64,000 bases of DNA, taken from the NCBI RefSeq assembly GCF_050337045.1, contig NZ_JAKJSO010000015.1:124001-188000 (forward strand). Direction: 5' to 3'. The DNA comes from Photobacterium kagoshimensis (GTDB lineage: Bacteria; Pseudomonadota; Gammaproteobacteria; Enterobacterales; Vibrionaceae). Below are positions 1-8,343 of this stretch, one piece after another (position 1 is the stretch's first letter; each line of letters starts with the position of its first letter). Position numbers and translations under genes: made by a program. The notes below the pieces were generated by a model, which was not told where the DNA came from, searched no databases, and worked only from the letters and a program-made list of their open reading frames with translations.

Positions 1-507
1 ACCCAGCACGACCGCCTGAATAAAGGTGTGATGGATTTTGTGTTGCGCCACTTGCATCGCATGAATACCCCATTCACCGCTATTACCAAGGTGCTGTTTG
101 GCAAGCCAAATCAAAGTCACAAAGAATAAAGCACCTAGCATGTTGCCAAAGTACACGGTGACCCAATTGCGGAATAACTGTCGATTGGTGATTCGATTAC
201 TAGCACGGGCAACGGTAGTTAACACGGTCGAGGTGAATAGCTCACCACCACAGATCACCACCAAAATTAAGCCAAGGCTAAACGCGATAGCCCCAACGAA
301 TTTAGCCATTCCCCATGCCATGTCGCCAGAACCTGTGGTGACTGTGATATAGAAAACAAACGCGATAGAGATAAACACGCCTGCGGTGATCGCGAGTACA
401 AAAGATTGTAATGGGTTTTTGGTGGCTTTATAGATACCGACTTCTTCAGCCTTAATCGTCATGTCGGTGGGCATGAGGGCATCAAATGGGTTTTGTTCGT
501 TACTCAT
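1..507 (-). CDS. focA: Formate channel FocA, 3' end cut by window edge
   Basis: The first 169 residues of a FocA/NirC-family formate channel are present; the rest lies left of the window. The N-terminus (MSNEQNPFDALMP, then YKATKNPLQSF) closely matches remembered E. coli FocA, and it is followed by hydrophobic segments containing AITAGVFISIAFVFYITVTT and GELFTSTVLT. FocA is a pentameric inner-membrane channel moving formate in and out, which supplies formate to the hydrogenlyase encoded next door. The ATG start at 505-507 has a good ribosome site (GGGGAGAA). It is read in the same direction as hypA-hypB but after a 335-base gap with its own sigma-54-type promoter, so it is probably a separate unit. 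Family assignment is certain; focA rather than focB is inferred from context. Confidence 0.95.
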   Translation of the reverse strand, partial: MSNEQNPFDALMPTDMTIKAEEVGIYKATKNPLQSFVLAITAGVFISIAFVFYITVTTGSGDMAWGMAKFVGAIAFSLGLILVVICGGELFTSTVLTTVARASNRITNRQLFRNWVTVYFGNMLGALFFVTLIWLAKQHLGNSGEWGIHAMQVAQHKIHHTFIQAVVLG

Positions 508-615
508 TATTTTATTCTCCCCTGGTAGGGTTATTGTGTAAGCCTAAATATCACGTAAAAGGCACCGTGCAATATTGGCTTTAGCTGTTATTGGATATTG
601 GATACACACACTAGG

Positions 616-632
616 TATCAATAACCGTGCCA
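616..632 (-). promoter_or_regulatory. Sigma-54 (-24/-12) promoter for focA
   Basis: On the minus strand the sequence TGGCACGGTTATTGAT matches the consensus TGGCACGNNNNTTGCW at every fixed base except the -12 C. It lies about 110 bases upstream of the focA ATG. This fits control by the sigma-54 activator FhlA encoded at 17213-19381. No transcript data are available here. Confidence 0.75.
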
Positions 633-697
633 GATGAAAATATAGTGTTAAGTGATTGTTTTAAATGAAATGCAGATGTTGTTGCTAAGTAGGGGTT

Positions 698-713
698 GAC
701 AGAAATGACGATG
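698..713 (-). promoter_or_regulatory. Candidate FhlA upstream activator site for focA
   Basis: Read on the minus strand this is CATCGTCATTTCTGTC. The core TCGTCATTnnTG recurs upstream of hyfA (2442-2453) and hydN-fdhF (14072-14083), each time ahead of a -24/-12 promoter. Here it lies about 68 bases upstream of the -24 element. The factor binding it is inferred to be FhlA. Confidence 0.55.
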
Positions 714-744
714 ACACTTGGCTGTCAAAAGCAGGTGTCGACAC

Positions 745-810
745 AGCTTACTCTGTCAATCTCTGTCTATTCAATTAGCGATAAATCGCACAGAGCAGAC
801 AGAGTAAGCT
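745..810. repeat. 13-bp perfect inverted repeat with nested stems between hypB and focA
   Basis: AGCTTACTCTGTC (745-757) is perfectly complementary to GACAGAGTAAGCT (798-810). Inside the 40-base interval CTCTG (761-765) can pair with CAGAG (791-795), and GCGAT/ATCGC (778-789) forms a small apical hairpin. There is no T tract on either strand, so it is not a standard terminator. It could be a 3' processing or stability element of the hypAB message, or a protein-binding palindrome. The rest of the 508-842 gap holds only the focA promoter and its activator site. Confidence 0.6.
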
Positions 811-842
811 AATAGTAAAGTGAAGAAAATCAGCGGTCAAAA

Positions 843-1937
843 TTAGGCATTATTGAGCCAATCTAACCAAGCTTCCATGCCTTCACCCGTTGTCGCGGAA
901 AGCTTGAGTACTTGAATGTATGGATTCACTTTGCGTGCATTTTCAATGCAGGCTTCAACATCAAAGGCGACGTAGGGCAGTAAGTCGATTTTGTTGATGA
1001 TCATCAGCTGCGAAGCGGCAAACATATTCGGGTATTTAAGTGGTTTATCTTCCCCTTCGGTCACCGATAGAATCGCCACTTTGTACTTCTCGCCTAAATC
1101 AAAGCTGGCAGGGCAAACCAAGTTCCCCACGTTTTCAATAAACAAGAGGCCGTCATGTTCAAGGCCTAGCTGGTGGCAGGCATCGTGAACCATTTTAGCG
1201 TCTAAGTGGCAGCCTTTACCTGTATTGACTTGAATGGCATCTACACCCGTTTCACGAATACGATCAGCATCGTTGGTGGTTTGTTGATCGCCTTCAATCA
1301 CAGCGCAGGCTCTATCGCTTTGTTGAATCCGCTTTAAGGTTTCAGTTAGCAGGGTCGTTTTGCCTGAACCTGGGCTTGAAACCAAATTCAGCACTAACTG
1401 ATTAGCCTGGTCGAAGTGTTCGCGGTTATGGCTAGCAAGGTGATTATTTTTACTAAGCACATCCATTTCAATTTCAATCAATTTGCGCTGGCTAACCCCT
1501 GCGACATGGGTTTCGGCTTCACCTTTGCCGTAATGTAAATCGCCATGAGCGGATTGTTCTGGTGTCAGTTCATGCGCATGATCGTGATGCTCTTCATGCG
1601 AATGGGTTTCTGGATGGCTATGTGAATGGCCATGTGAGTGCTCGTGCGGATGAGCATGATCGTGGCTGTGCGTGTGTTGCTGTTGTGATTGATGGTGCGA
1701 TTGGTGCTGTGATGATGGGTCAGGGTAATGATAATGATGGTGGTGAACATCGCCCTGATGATGATAGTGGTGATGTACAATAACAGGTTGTGGATTTTCT
1801 TGGTGAGCCGCTACGTGTGAGTGGCTATGTGGGTGCTCGTGGTGATGTCCGTGATGATGATCGTGGGGGTGGTCATGATGATGGTCAGCATTGACGTGTT
1901 CAATCTGGCTATCACCACATCCGCAAACATTGCACAT
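843..1937 (-). CDS. hypB: Hydrogenase nickel incorporation GTPase HypB with long His-rich leader
   Basis: HypB is a GTPase that delivers nickel to the large subunit of NiFe-hydrogenases together with HypA. The protein is 364 residues. It begins with the high-affinity nickel motif CNVCGCG, continues with about 130 residues containing roughly 49 histidines, and ends in a SIMIBI G domain with P-loop SSPGSGKTTLL, the IEGDQQT segment, VCPASFDLGE and NKIDLL. E. coli HypB is about 290 residues and lacks the poly-His part; His-rich HypB proteins in other bacteria store nickel. The ATG at 1935-1937 is preferred because hypA stops one base upstream and GAGG lies about 9 bases before it; a longer TTG start at 1946 would overlap hypA. 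hypC, D, E and F are not in this window. Confidence 0.95.
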   Translation of the reverse strand: MCNVCGCGDSQIEHVNADHHHDHPHDHHHGHHHEHPHSHSHVAAHQENPQPVIVHHHYHHQGDVHHHHYHYPDPSSQHQSHHQSQQQHTHSHDHAHPHEHSHGHSHSHPETHSHEEHHDHAHELTPEQSAHGDLHYGKGEAETHVAGVSQRKLIEIEMDVLSKNNHLASHNREHFDQANQLVLNLVSSPGSGKTTLLTETLKRIQQSDRACAVIEGDQQTTNDADRIRETGVDAIQVNTGKGCHLDAKMVHDACHQLGLEHDGLLFIENVGNLVCPASFDLGEKYKVAILSVTEGEDKPLKYPNMFAASQLMIINKIDLLPYVAFDVEACIENARKVNPYIQVLKLSATTGEGMEAWLDWLNNA

Positions 1938-1938
1938 A

Positions 1939-2280
1939 TTATTCAACCTCTATTTCTTTAATTCGCATTTCATCGCCTTGCAGTACTTTTAGTTTGTAAC
2001 CTTGGCAGATCGGGCAGCTTTCCCCACGTTGGGCGAGAGAAACGGCTTTATCGCAATCATAGCAATGGGCTTCACCCGCTTTCGGTACTATTTCGAGTGC
2101 CGCATCTTGAGCGATGGTTTCTTTTGCTGCGAGATCGAAGCAGAACTTAATGGTGTCCGGTTCGACGCATGACAATACCCCGATTTCTAACCATACCTTG
2201 GTGACTTTGTTAAAGCCTTGCTGAGTAGCTTGCTCTACGACGAGATCAACGGTGTCCATACTCAGAGACATTTCATGCAT
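1939..2280 (-). CDS. hypA: Hydrogenase nickel metallochaperone HypA
   Basis: This 113-residue protein has the HypA hallmarks: MHEMSL at the start (the His2 amine and side chain bind nickel) and a zinc ribbon made of CYDC and CPIC near residues 73-93. HypA hands nickel to the hydrogenase large-subunit precursor with HypB. It is the first gene of the hypA-hypB pair, which end and start one base apart, so they are co-translated. The upstream 348-base region is shared with the divergent hyf operon. I found no convincing -24/-12 promoter facing hypA, so its promoter type is open. Confidence 0.96.
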   Translation of the reverse strand: MHEMSLSMDTVDLVVEQATQQGFNKVTKVWLEIGVLSCVEPDTIKFCFDLAAKETIAQDAALEIVPKAGEAHCYDCDKAVSLAQRGESCPICQGYKLKVLQGDEMRIKEIEVE

Positions 2281-2441
2281 GGCGACTCCTAAACTTGCTA
2301 AAAATGATCGGCGGGGGAGTAAATATTCAAAGAGCGAAAATTAAATCATTAATTTTTAAAAAGTTTTGTGATGCGAATCAAATATAAACCAGTAGGCGTA
2401 TCGGGAGGCTTTTTATTTGTATGATGAAGTGATGATCGTCA

Positions 2442-2453
2442 TCGTCATTAGTG
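2442..2453 (+). promoter_or_regulatory. Candidate FhlA upstream activator site for the hyf operon
   Basis: TCGTCATTAGTG lies in the hypA-hyfA divergent region and shares a core with the sites upstream of focA and hydN. The longer string GTCATCGTCATT is identical to the focA site. Exactly 121 bases separate this element from the GG of the hyfA -24 promoter, the same spacing as at hydN. It could also serve hypA on the other strand. The binding factor is inferred. Confidence 0.6.
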
Positions 2454-2572
2454 TCGATATTCGTTTTTATTCATCAGAAATAGCATGATTCAAACGAGCG
2501 AAATCTTGGGTTTTGAGTTTTAAGTCTATTAAATTCAGTGGTTTACTCTGTTTGCTTTGGCGATTGTTAATC

Positions 2573-2589
2573 TTGGTATGAAAGTTGTA
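2573..2589 (+). promoter_or_regulatory. Sigma-54 (-24/-12) promoter for the hyf operon
   Basis: TTGGTATGAAAGTTGTA has GG and GT separated by exactly 10 bases, matching TGGNNNG-N4-TTGC with T in place of the -12 C. It lies about 40 bases ahead of the hyfA ATG. It is placed downstream of the shared TCGTCATTnnTG element, as expected for an enhancer-dependent promoter. The remaining part of the 2281-2628 gap shows nothing else recognisable. Confidence 0.7.
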
Positions 2590-2628
2590 ATAGAGGGGGT
2601 TCGAACTGCAATTTAACTAAGGTTAGTT

Positions 2629-3243
2629 ATGAATCGCTTTGTAATTGCAGATCCTCAGTTATGTATCGGGTGTGGGACATGCATGGCAGCATGCTCTACA
2701 GCCCACAAAGCGGAAGGTCTGCAAGCTCACCCAAGATTGACTGTAATGAGACATAAGCAGGCCACTGCGCCTGTGCTATGCCGTCATTGTGAAGATGCAC
2801 CATGCGCGCAAGTATGTCCTGTCAATGCCATTACCCAAGAACAGGGTAGTGTTGTTGTGAATGAAAGCCTCTGTGTAGGCTGTACGCTTTGTGCCATTGC
2901 ATGCCCATTTGGTGCCATTGCCATCGATGGAAGTCGCCCTGTTGATATGGCGAATTCCTACGACACCTATATTCCCTCCACCGTCCATTCCAGTAACCCT
3001 TCAACTTCTAGCCCGCAATGTTTTGGTAAAGACATTTTAGCGTGGGAGCCAGGTGTGAAGAGTATTGCTGTGAAGTGCGACTTATGTCAGTCCACCACGG
3101 GCTCGCCTGCCTGTATCGAGGTTTGCCCCACCAAGGCGCTGTTCTTGGTTGAAGAGCAAGGCATGGCAGACGCAAGTCAAAATAAGCGCAATGAGGCGGC
3201 TCTTGATGTTTCAACTATAGCTTTGGAGCGACAGGAATCATGA
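2629..3243 (+). CDS. hyfA: Hydrogenase-4 electron-transfer ferredoxin HyfA
   Basis: This 204-residue polyferredoxin has four 4Fe-4S cysteine clusters: CIGCGTCMAAC near residue 12, CRHCEDAPCAQVCP near 51, CVGCTLCAIACP near 82, and CDLC...CIEVCP near 145-165. Length and sequence match E. coli HyfA (205 residues) rather than the shorter HydN, which is encoded separately at 14290. It carries electrons from formate dehydrogenase towards the hydrogenase module on the cytoplasmic face. It is the promoter-proximal gene of the hyf operon, and its TGA overlaps the hyfB ATG (ATGA). Confidence 0.93.
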   Translation: MNRFVIADPQLCIGCGTCMAACSTAHKAEGLQAHPRLTVMRHKQATAPVLCRHCEDAPCAQVCPVNAITQEQGSVVVNESLCVGCTLCAIACPFGAIAIDGSRPVDMANSYDTYIPSTVHSSNPSTSSPQCFGKDILAWEPGVKSIAVKCDLCQSTTGSPACIEVCPTKALFLVEEQGMADASQNKRNEAALDVSTIALERQES

Positions 3244-5267
3244 TAGAACTCGACTTATTAATGCTTTCGATTTTGCTTTATCTCGCAGGTGCAGGGCTTT
3301 CGTTGATTTTTCATAACGATGAACGACGTGCCGCGCATGTTTCTGGCGTGCTATGTGCGTTAGGCGGTATTGCGGGCATTGCAGCGGCGATACCTGTGCT
3401 ATTGAGCGGGGATGCCATCACACATCAACTTTATAGTCCTTTTACCTTTGCTGATTGCGTGATCCGCTTGGATGCACTGTCTGCTTTTATGGTGTTAGTG
3501 ATATCGCTATTAGTGGTGGCGTGTGCCGTCTATTCACTGTCTTACATGCGTGAATACGAAGGGAAAGGTGTGTGGGCAATGGGCTTCTTTATGAATGTCT
3601 TTATTGCTTCCATGGTGGCCTTGGTTGTTTCTGACAATGCGTTTTACTTCATTGTCTTTTTCGAAATGATGTCGCTGGCTTCTTACTTCTTGGTGATTTC
3701 AGAACAAGATGAAAAAGCGGTGAAAGCTGGGCTGCAATATTTTTTGATAGCGCATGCTGGTTCTGTGTTGATCATGATCGCCTTCTTCATTTTGTATCGC
3801 CAATCAGGCAGCTTGAACTTCGCGGATTTCAAAACCGCTGACTTGTCACAATGGCAAGCGTCGGCGGTGTTCTTGCTGGCCTTCTTTGGCTTTGGTGCCA
3901 AAGCAGGGATGATCACCTTACACGGTTGGTTGCCACAAGCTCACCCCGCAGCGCCTTCTCATGCATCGGCATTAATGTCGGGTGTGATGGTCAAAATTGG
4001 TGTGTTCGGCATCATTAAAGTCGGTATCGATTTTCTTGGGGCTGATACAGCATGGTGGGGCTATGTGGTATTGGCCTTTGGCGGTGTGTCGTCGGTGTTA
4101 GGCGTTATGTATGCCTTGGCAGAGCACGATATCAAACGCTTGTTGGCTTACCACACGGTGGAAAATGTCGGCATTATTTTAATGGGCGTTGGCATTGGCA
4201 TGATAGGTATTGCTAACGATCAACCTGTGCTGGCAACCCTAGGTTTACTTGGTGGCTTATACCACTTACTCAATCATGCGGTGTTTAAAGGGCTGCTGTT
4301 CTTAGGCGCGGGCTCAATGATTTACCGTGTTCACACCAAAGACATGGAAAAAATGGGTGGCCTTGCCAAGTTAATGCCGTATACCGCGTTAGCGTTTTTG
4401 ATCGGGACTATGGCGATTTCAGCCTTACCGCCGCTTAACGGTTTTGTCAGTGAATGGTTCATTTACCAATCGCTACTGACGATGAGTAAAGAAGGCACCT
4501 TCGCGATGTCGATTGCAGGGCCTATTGCCGTAGTCATGCTTGCCATTACGGGTGCGCTTGCCTGCATGTGTTTCGTGAAAGTGTATGGCATTTGTTTTTG
4601 CGGTGCCGCACGAAGCGAACAAGCCACTAAAGCGACCGAAGTCCCTAAACCTATGGTGTTTGGCACCCTGTCGTTAGCCGTGCTTTGTATTGTACTGGGT
4701 GTAGGTTCGCCTTGGATCGCACCAACGATATCAAGTGTTGCAAGTAGTTTGGTCAATAGCGATGCCATTACGGTGACGCAAGGTGCGGCACTTATTCCAG
4801 ATAACGGCGCACAAGCGATTCTATCAACACCTGTGATTGCCTTGACGTTACTTGGGTTGTTGCTGGTTCCTACGCTTATTCTTGCTATTTTCAAAGGACC
4901 GAAACTTACACGTCGACACAATAATGATCCTTGGGCGTGTGGTTATGGTTATGAAGATCGCATGACAGTGTCAGCAGGCGGTTTTACTCAGCCACTGCGT
5001 GCCATGTTTGTTCCGCTATACGCCATTCGAAACTGGTTAAATCCAGCGCCGCTGTTCGCTTTGATCCTTGAGAAGACCAAAGCAGGAGCGACATACATCG
5101 AACCTTTCTTTGATAACAGAGTGATATTGCCTGTTGCACGTTTTGTTCTGCGTGTCGGTAAGCGTCTGCAATGGCTGCAATACGGTGATTTTAGAACCTA
5201 TTGCTTATACATGGTTATTGCATTGCTGGTGCTGTTATTCATCCCCGTAGATTTAGGAGTTAACTGA
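3240..5267 (+). CDS. hyfB: Hydrogenase-4 membrane subunit HyfB (antiporter-like)
   Basis: This 675-residue polytopic protein belongs to the NuoL/MrpA-like antiporter family (E. coli HyfB is 672). Conserved pieces include SLYSL-type SLSYMREYEGKG, HAGSVLIMIAF, GAKAGMITLHGWLPQAHPA and DIKRLLAYHTVENVGI, with the loop lysines and histidines typical of ion-pumping subunits. It should anchor the complex in the inner membrane and take part in proton or sodium movement. It overlaps hyfA by 4 bases and hyfC by 1 base. No truncation or odd composition is seen. Confidence 0.95.
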   Translation: MIELDLLMLSILLYLAGAGLSLIFHNDERRAAHVSGVLCALGGIAGIAAAIPVLLSGDAITHQLYSPFTFADCVIRLDALSAFMVLVISLLVVACAVYSLSYMREYEGKGVWAMGFFMNVFIASMVALVVSDNAFYFIVFFEMMSLASYFLVISEQDEKAVKAGLQYFLIAHAGSVLIMIAFFILYRQSGSLNFADFKTADLSQWQASAVFLLAFFGFGAKAGMITLHGWLPQAHPAAPSHASALMSGVMVKIGVFGIIKVGIDFLGADTAWWGYVVLAFGGVSSVLGVMYALAEHDIKRLLAYHTVENVGIILMGVGIGMIGIANDQPVLATLGLLGGLYHLLNHAVFKGLLFLGAGSMIYRVHTKDMEKMGGLAKLMPYTALAFLIGTMAISALPPLNGFVSEWFIYQSLLTMSKEGTFAMSIAGPIAVVMLAITGALACMCFVKVYGICFCGAARSEQATKATEVPKPMVFGTLSLAVLCIVLGVGSPWIAPTISSVASSLVNSDAITVTQGAALIPDNGAQAILSTPVIALTLLGLLLVPTLILAIFKGPKLTRRHNNDPWACGYGYEDRMTVSAGGFTQPLRAMFVPLYAIRNWLNPAPLFALILEKTKAGATYIEPFFDNRVILPVARFVLRVGKRLQWLQYGDFRTYCLYMVIALLVLLFIPVDLGVN

Positions 5268-6220
5268 TGCAAGGGCTTGAGATGCCAAGTCCTGAGCTGA
5301 TTGCGTTAGCTATCGTTCAGGCATTAATCATGCTGGGGCTCGCCCCCCTTGTGACAGGCTTTTCGCGTGTTCTTCGCGCCAAAATGCACTCACGTCAGGG
5401 GCCGGGTGTGCTGCAAGACTACCGAGATATCTTTAAGTTGCTTCGTCGCCAAGAAGTAGCGCCAACACCGTCGGGGGTGATTTTCAAAATCATGCCATCG
5501 GTACTGATCATCACTATGTTGTTGATTGGTATGGCGCTGCCAACGGTGACTAATTACTCGCCATTTCCAATTGCAGGGGATGTGATCACCGACATCTATT
5601 TGTTTGCAATCTTCCGCTTCTTTTTTGCGTTAGCGGGGTTGGATTCAGGCAGCATGTTCTCAGGGATCGGTTCTAGCCGTGAACTGACACTGGGTGTGCT
5701 GGTAGAGCCGATTTTGATGCTGTCCATTTTTACGATGGCATTGGTAGTGGGCACGTCTGACCTTGGTTACATCAGTAATCATATGGCAACCGAGACATGG
5801 GTAGCCCCTGGCGCAACAGTATTAGCGGGGATTGCTTGTGCATTCGTGATCTTTATCGAAATGGGTAAGTTGCCGTTTGACTGTGCAGAAGCCGAGCAAG
5901 AGCTGCAAGAAGGGCCAATCACTGAGTATGCGGGTTCTGGTTTAGCCATGGTTAAGCTTGGTCTTGGCCTAAAACAATTGGTGGTTGCTCAGCTGTTCCT
6001 CGCGATTTTCATTCCGTTTGGTAAAGCCACGTCACTGACATTTCCTGCATTAGCCTCGGCAACGGGGATCTTAATGCTGAAATTGTTCGTTGTATTTTTG
6101 GTGGCAGGCGTGATTGAAAACAGCGTGGCACGAACTCGATTCTTGAAAACGCATCACCTGACTTGGGTGGGATTTGGTATCGCGGTATTAGCGTTCATCT
6201 TTTTCCTCACAGGCTTATAG
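5267..6220 (+). CDS. hyfC: Hydrogenase-4 membrane subunit HyfC (NuoH-like)
   Basis: This 317-residue membrane protein is the NuoH/HycD-type subunit (E. coli HyfC is about 315). It shows the family's signature loops: SRVLRAKMHSRQGPGVLQDYRDI near residues 35-58, and the acidic stretch FIEMGKLPFDCAEAEQEL near 196-213, which sits at the junction between the peripheral arm and the membrane. It couples electron transfer in HyfG/HyfI to the pumping subunits. It starts by a TGATG overlap with hyfB. Confidence 0.95.
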   Translation: MQGLEMPSPELIALAIVQALIMLGLAPLVTGFSRVLRAKMHSRQGPGVLQDYRDIFKLLRRQEVAPTPSGVIFKIMPSVLIITMLLIGMALPTVTNYSPFPIAGDVITDIYLFAIFRFFFALAGLDSGSMFSGIGSSRELTLGVLVEPILMLSIFTMALVVGTSDLGYISNHMATETWVAPGATVLAGIACAFVIFIEMGKLPFDCAEAEQELQEGPITEYAGSGLAMVKLGLGLKQLVVAQLFLAIFIPFGKATSLTFPALASATGILMLKLFVVFLVAGVIENSVARTRFLKTHHLTWVGFGIAVLAFIFFLTGL

Positions 6221-6238
6221 GGAGCATAGAGAAAAGTT

Positions 6239-7678
6239 ATGGATATTATTGCTCTATTAACGATTTTCGTTCCCTTTTTAGGGGCGGTCATCACAGTCTT
6301 AGTGCCTCGGCAGGCGGCGAAGTGGGTGTGTCAGCTATTCGCTGCACTTGCCTCGCTCGGTACGCTGATATTAGCCGCGGCCTTTTTTAACAGTGGCGAA
6401 ACCAGCGTTACCTATCAACTGGTCATGTTTTCCCAAACGGAAATATTTGGCTTAACCATAGATAAAGTCAGCACCTTAATCGCAGTGGCGGTGGTAGTGC
6501 TGGGGCTGTTGGTTAGCATTTATTCGCTAGGCTACATGACCGAAGGTAACCGTGAACATCCCCATGAAGGTTTGCCACGTTACTACGCCTTTCTGCTGAT
6601 ATTCATTGGTGCGATGGCGGGGTTAGTGCTGTCGTCAACCATTCTGGGTCAGTTGCTGTTCTTTGAAATCACCGGGGCCTGTTCTTGGTCGTTGATTGGT
6701 TACTACCAAAAACCGACGTCGCTTAAAGCGGCACTTAAAGCTTTACTAGTGACTCACGTTGCTTCGATTGGCTTGTTTGTCGCGGCTGCGTTTGTGTTCA
6801 AAGAAACGGGGACTTTCTCGTTATCCGCTTTGGCTTCGCTATCGCCAGAAACCAAAACCATCGTGTTCTTAGGCATCTTGATGGCGGCATGGGGTAAATC
6901 AGCTCAGTTACCGCTGCATGTTTGGTTACCCGATGCGATGAATGCGCCAACGCCTGTCAGTGCTTATCTACATGCGGCTTCCATGGTGAAAGTGGGCGTG
7001 TATATCTTTGCGCGCGCGATTATGTCGGGGGGAGACATTCCTGAAGTGATCGGAGTGATAGGTGTGACAGGGGCGATGATCACCTTGATCTACGGTTTCA
7101 TCATGTACTTACCACAAACCGATATGAAGCGTCTGCTGGCGTACTCTACGATCACGCAGTTGGCTTATATCTTCCTTGCGTTGTCGTTATCTGTCTTCGG
7201 TTCCGACCTCGCTTTCGAAGGTGGGGTGACGTACATCTTTAACCATGCTTTTGCGAAGAGCTTGTTCTTCTTGGTAGCTGGGGCGCTGAGTTACACCTGT
7301 GGTACGCGTATGTTGCCAGCACTGCGTGGCATCGTGAAGAAATCGCCACTATTAGCCGTGGGTTTCTGCGTTGCTGCCTTGGCCATCACGGGCGTACCGC
7401 CATTCAATGGTTTCTTCAGTAAATTCCCACTCTTTGCTGCGGGTTTCAACCTATCTAGCGAGCATAGCTGGTTAATGCCTGTGATGATTCTGGCCTTGGT
7501 TGAATCTGTCGCGAGCTTTGGTTGGATCTTGTACTGGTTTGGTAAAACTGTTGTTGGTGAGCCCTCTGAGGCTGTTGCCACTGCAAAACCTCTTCCTCGC
7601 TCCATGAGTGCCGTACTGATCATTCTGATCATTATGTCTTTCTGTTCGAGCTTTATTGCATCTAATTGGCTGAGTTAA
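6239..7678 (+). CDS. hyfD: Hydrogenase-4 membrane subunit HyfD (antiporter-like)
   Basis: This 479-residue protein is the second antiporter-like subunit, matching E. coli HyfD in length (479). It has about 14 hydrophobic segments, with conserved AWGKSAQLPLHVWLPDAMNAPTPVSA and DMKRLLAYSTITQLAYI. HyfD and HyfF are the subunits that distinguish hydrogenase-4 from the smaller hydrogenase-3, which has only HycC. The predicted role is extra ion translocation per hydrogen made. It starts 18 bases after hyfC. Confidence 0.95.
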   Translation: MDIIALLTIFVPFLGAVITVLVPRQAAKWVCQLFAALASLGTLILAAAFFNSGETSVTYQLVMFSQTEIFGLTIDKVSTLIAVAVVVLGLLVSIYSLGYMTEGNREHPHEGLPRYYAFLLIFIGAMAGLVLSSTILGQLLFFEITGACSWSLIGYYQKPTSLKAALKALLVTHVASIGLFVAAAFVFKETGTFSLSALASLSPETKTIVFLGILMAAWGKSAQLPLHVWLPDAMNAPTPVSAYLHAASMVKVGVYIFARAIMSGGDIPEVIGVIGVTGAMITLIYGFIMYLPQTDMKRLLAYSTITQLAYIFLALSLSVFGSDLAFEGGVTYIFNHAFAKSLFFLVAGALSYTCGTRMLPALRGIVKKSPLLAVGFCVAALAITGVPPFNGFFSKFPLFAAGFNLSSEHSWLMPVMILALVESVASFGWILYWFGKTVVGEPSEAVATAKPLPRSMSAVLIILIIMSFCSSFIASNWLS

Positions 7679-7687
7679 GGAATGACG

Positions 7688-8338
7688 ATGAATGGAGAAA
7701 TTGTAATTAATAATCTAGCCGGGCTGTTGATCATTACCTCCTTGATGGTAATTGGCGTCAACAAGCCGCGGGTAGTGGCAATGCTGTATTCGCTACAGTC
7801 ATTTGTTTTGGTGCTGACCTTTATTGCTATCGCCAATACCGTGGATGCGCCGCAGCTTTATCATTGGTCGATCACTGCCTTTATTACCAAGGTGATCGCA
7901 CTGCCTGCGCTGCTGTATTACGCCTTTAGCAAAATGTATGACGCTGAAGCCAATAAGCCCGTTATCCACTTTGCGTGGTTGGTGATTATTGGTGGGGTGA
8001 TCACTTTGCTGAGCTTCTTGGCGGTGGAATCTGTGCAGCTTCCTTTGGTTGCCCACCTGAAACCGGCATTAGCGGTATCGTTAGGGCACTTCTTCTTAGG
8101 CTTGCTGTGTATTGTCAGTCAGCGAAACATTCTTAAGCAGTTGTTTGGTTACTGCTTGATGGAAAACGGTTCGTCGCTGACCTTGGCATTGCTTGCTAAT
8201 AAGGCCCCAGGGTTGGTGGAGATTGGCGTCACTATTGATGCGGTGTTTGCAGTGATCTTCATGATTATTTTGGTTAGGCAGATTTACACCAAGTTACATA
8301 CCTTGGATGCCCAGCAGCTTACTACGTTAAAGGGGTAA
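7688..8338 (+). CDS. hyfE: Hydrogenase-4 membrane subunit HyfE
   Basis: This 216-residue membrane protein matches HyfE (E. coli 216), a NuoK-related subunit found only in the large Hyf-type complexes. The stretch SQRNILKQLFGYCLMENGSS is nearly identical to the E. coli protein. Two in-frame ATGs exist (7682 and 7688). The second is preferred because AAGGA at 7677-7681 is then correctly spaced and the length equals the family's. It sits between hyfD and hyfF with short gaps. Confidence 0.93.
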   Translation: MNGEIVINNLAGLLIITSLMVIGVNKPRVVAMLYSLQSFVLVLTFIAIANTVDAPQLYHWSITAFITKVIALPALLYYAFSKMYDAEANKPVIHFAWLVIIGGVITLLSFLAVESVQLPLVAHLKPALAVSLGHFFLGLLCIVSQRNILKQLFGYCLMENGSSLTLALLANKAPGLVEIGVTIDAVFAVIFMIILVRQIYTKLHTLDAQQLTTLKG

Positions 8339-8343
8339 TATTC

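Noticed and set aside
1562..1783. Open frames on both strands in the His-rich part of hypB
   Set aside because: They are shadows created by the repeated CAY codons of the His-rich leader; the hypB frame explains the region.
2281..2628. Sigma-54 promoter facing hypA
   Set aside because: No GG-N10-GC pair with reasonable flanks was found on the minus strand.
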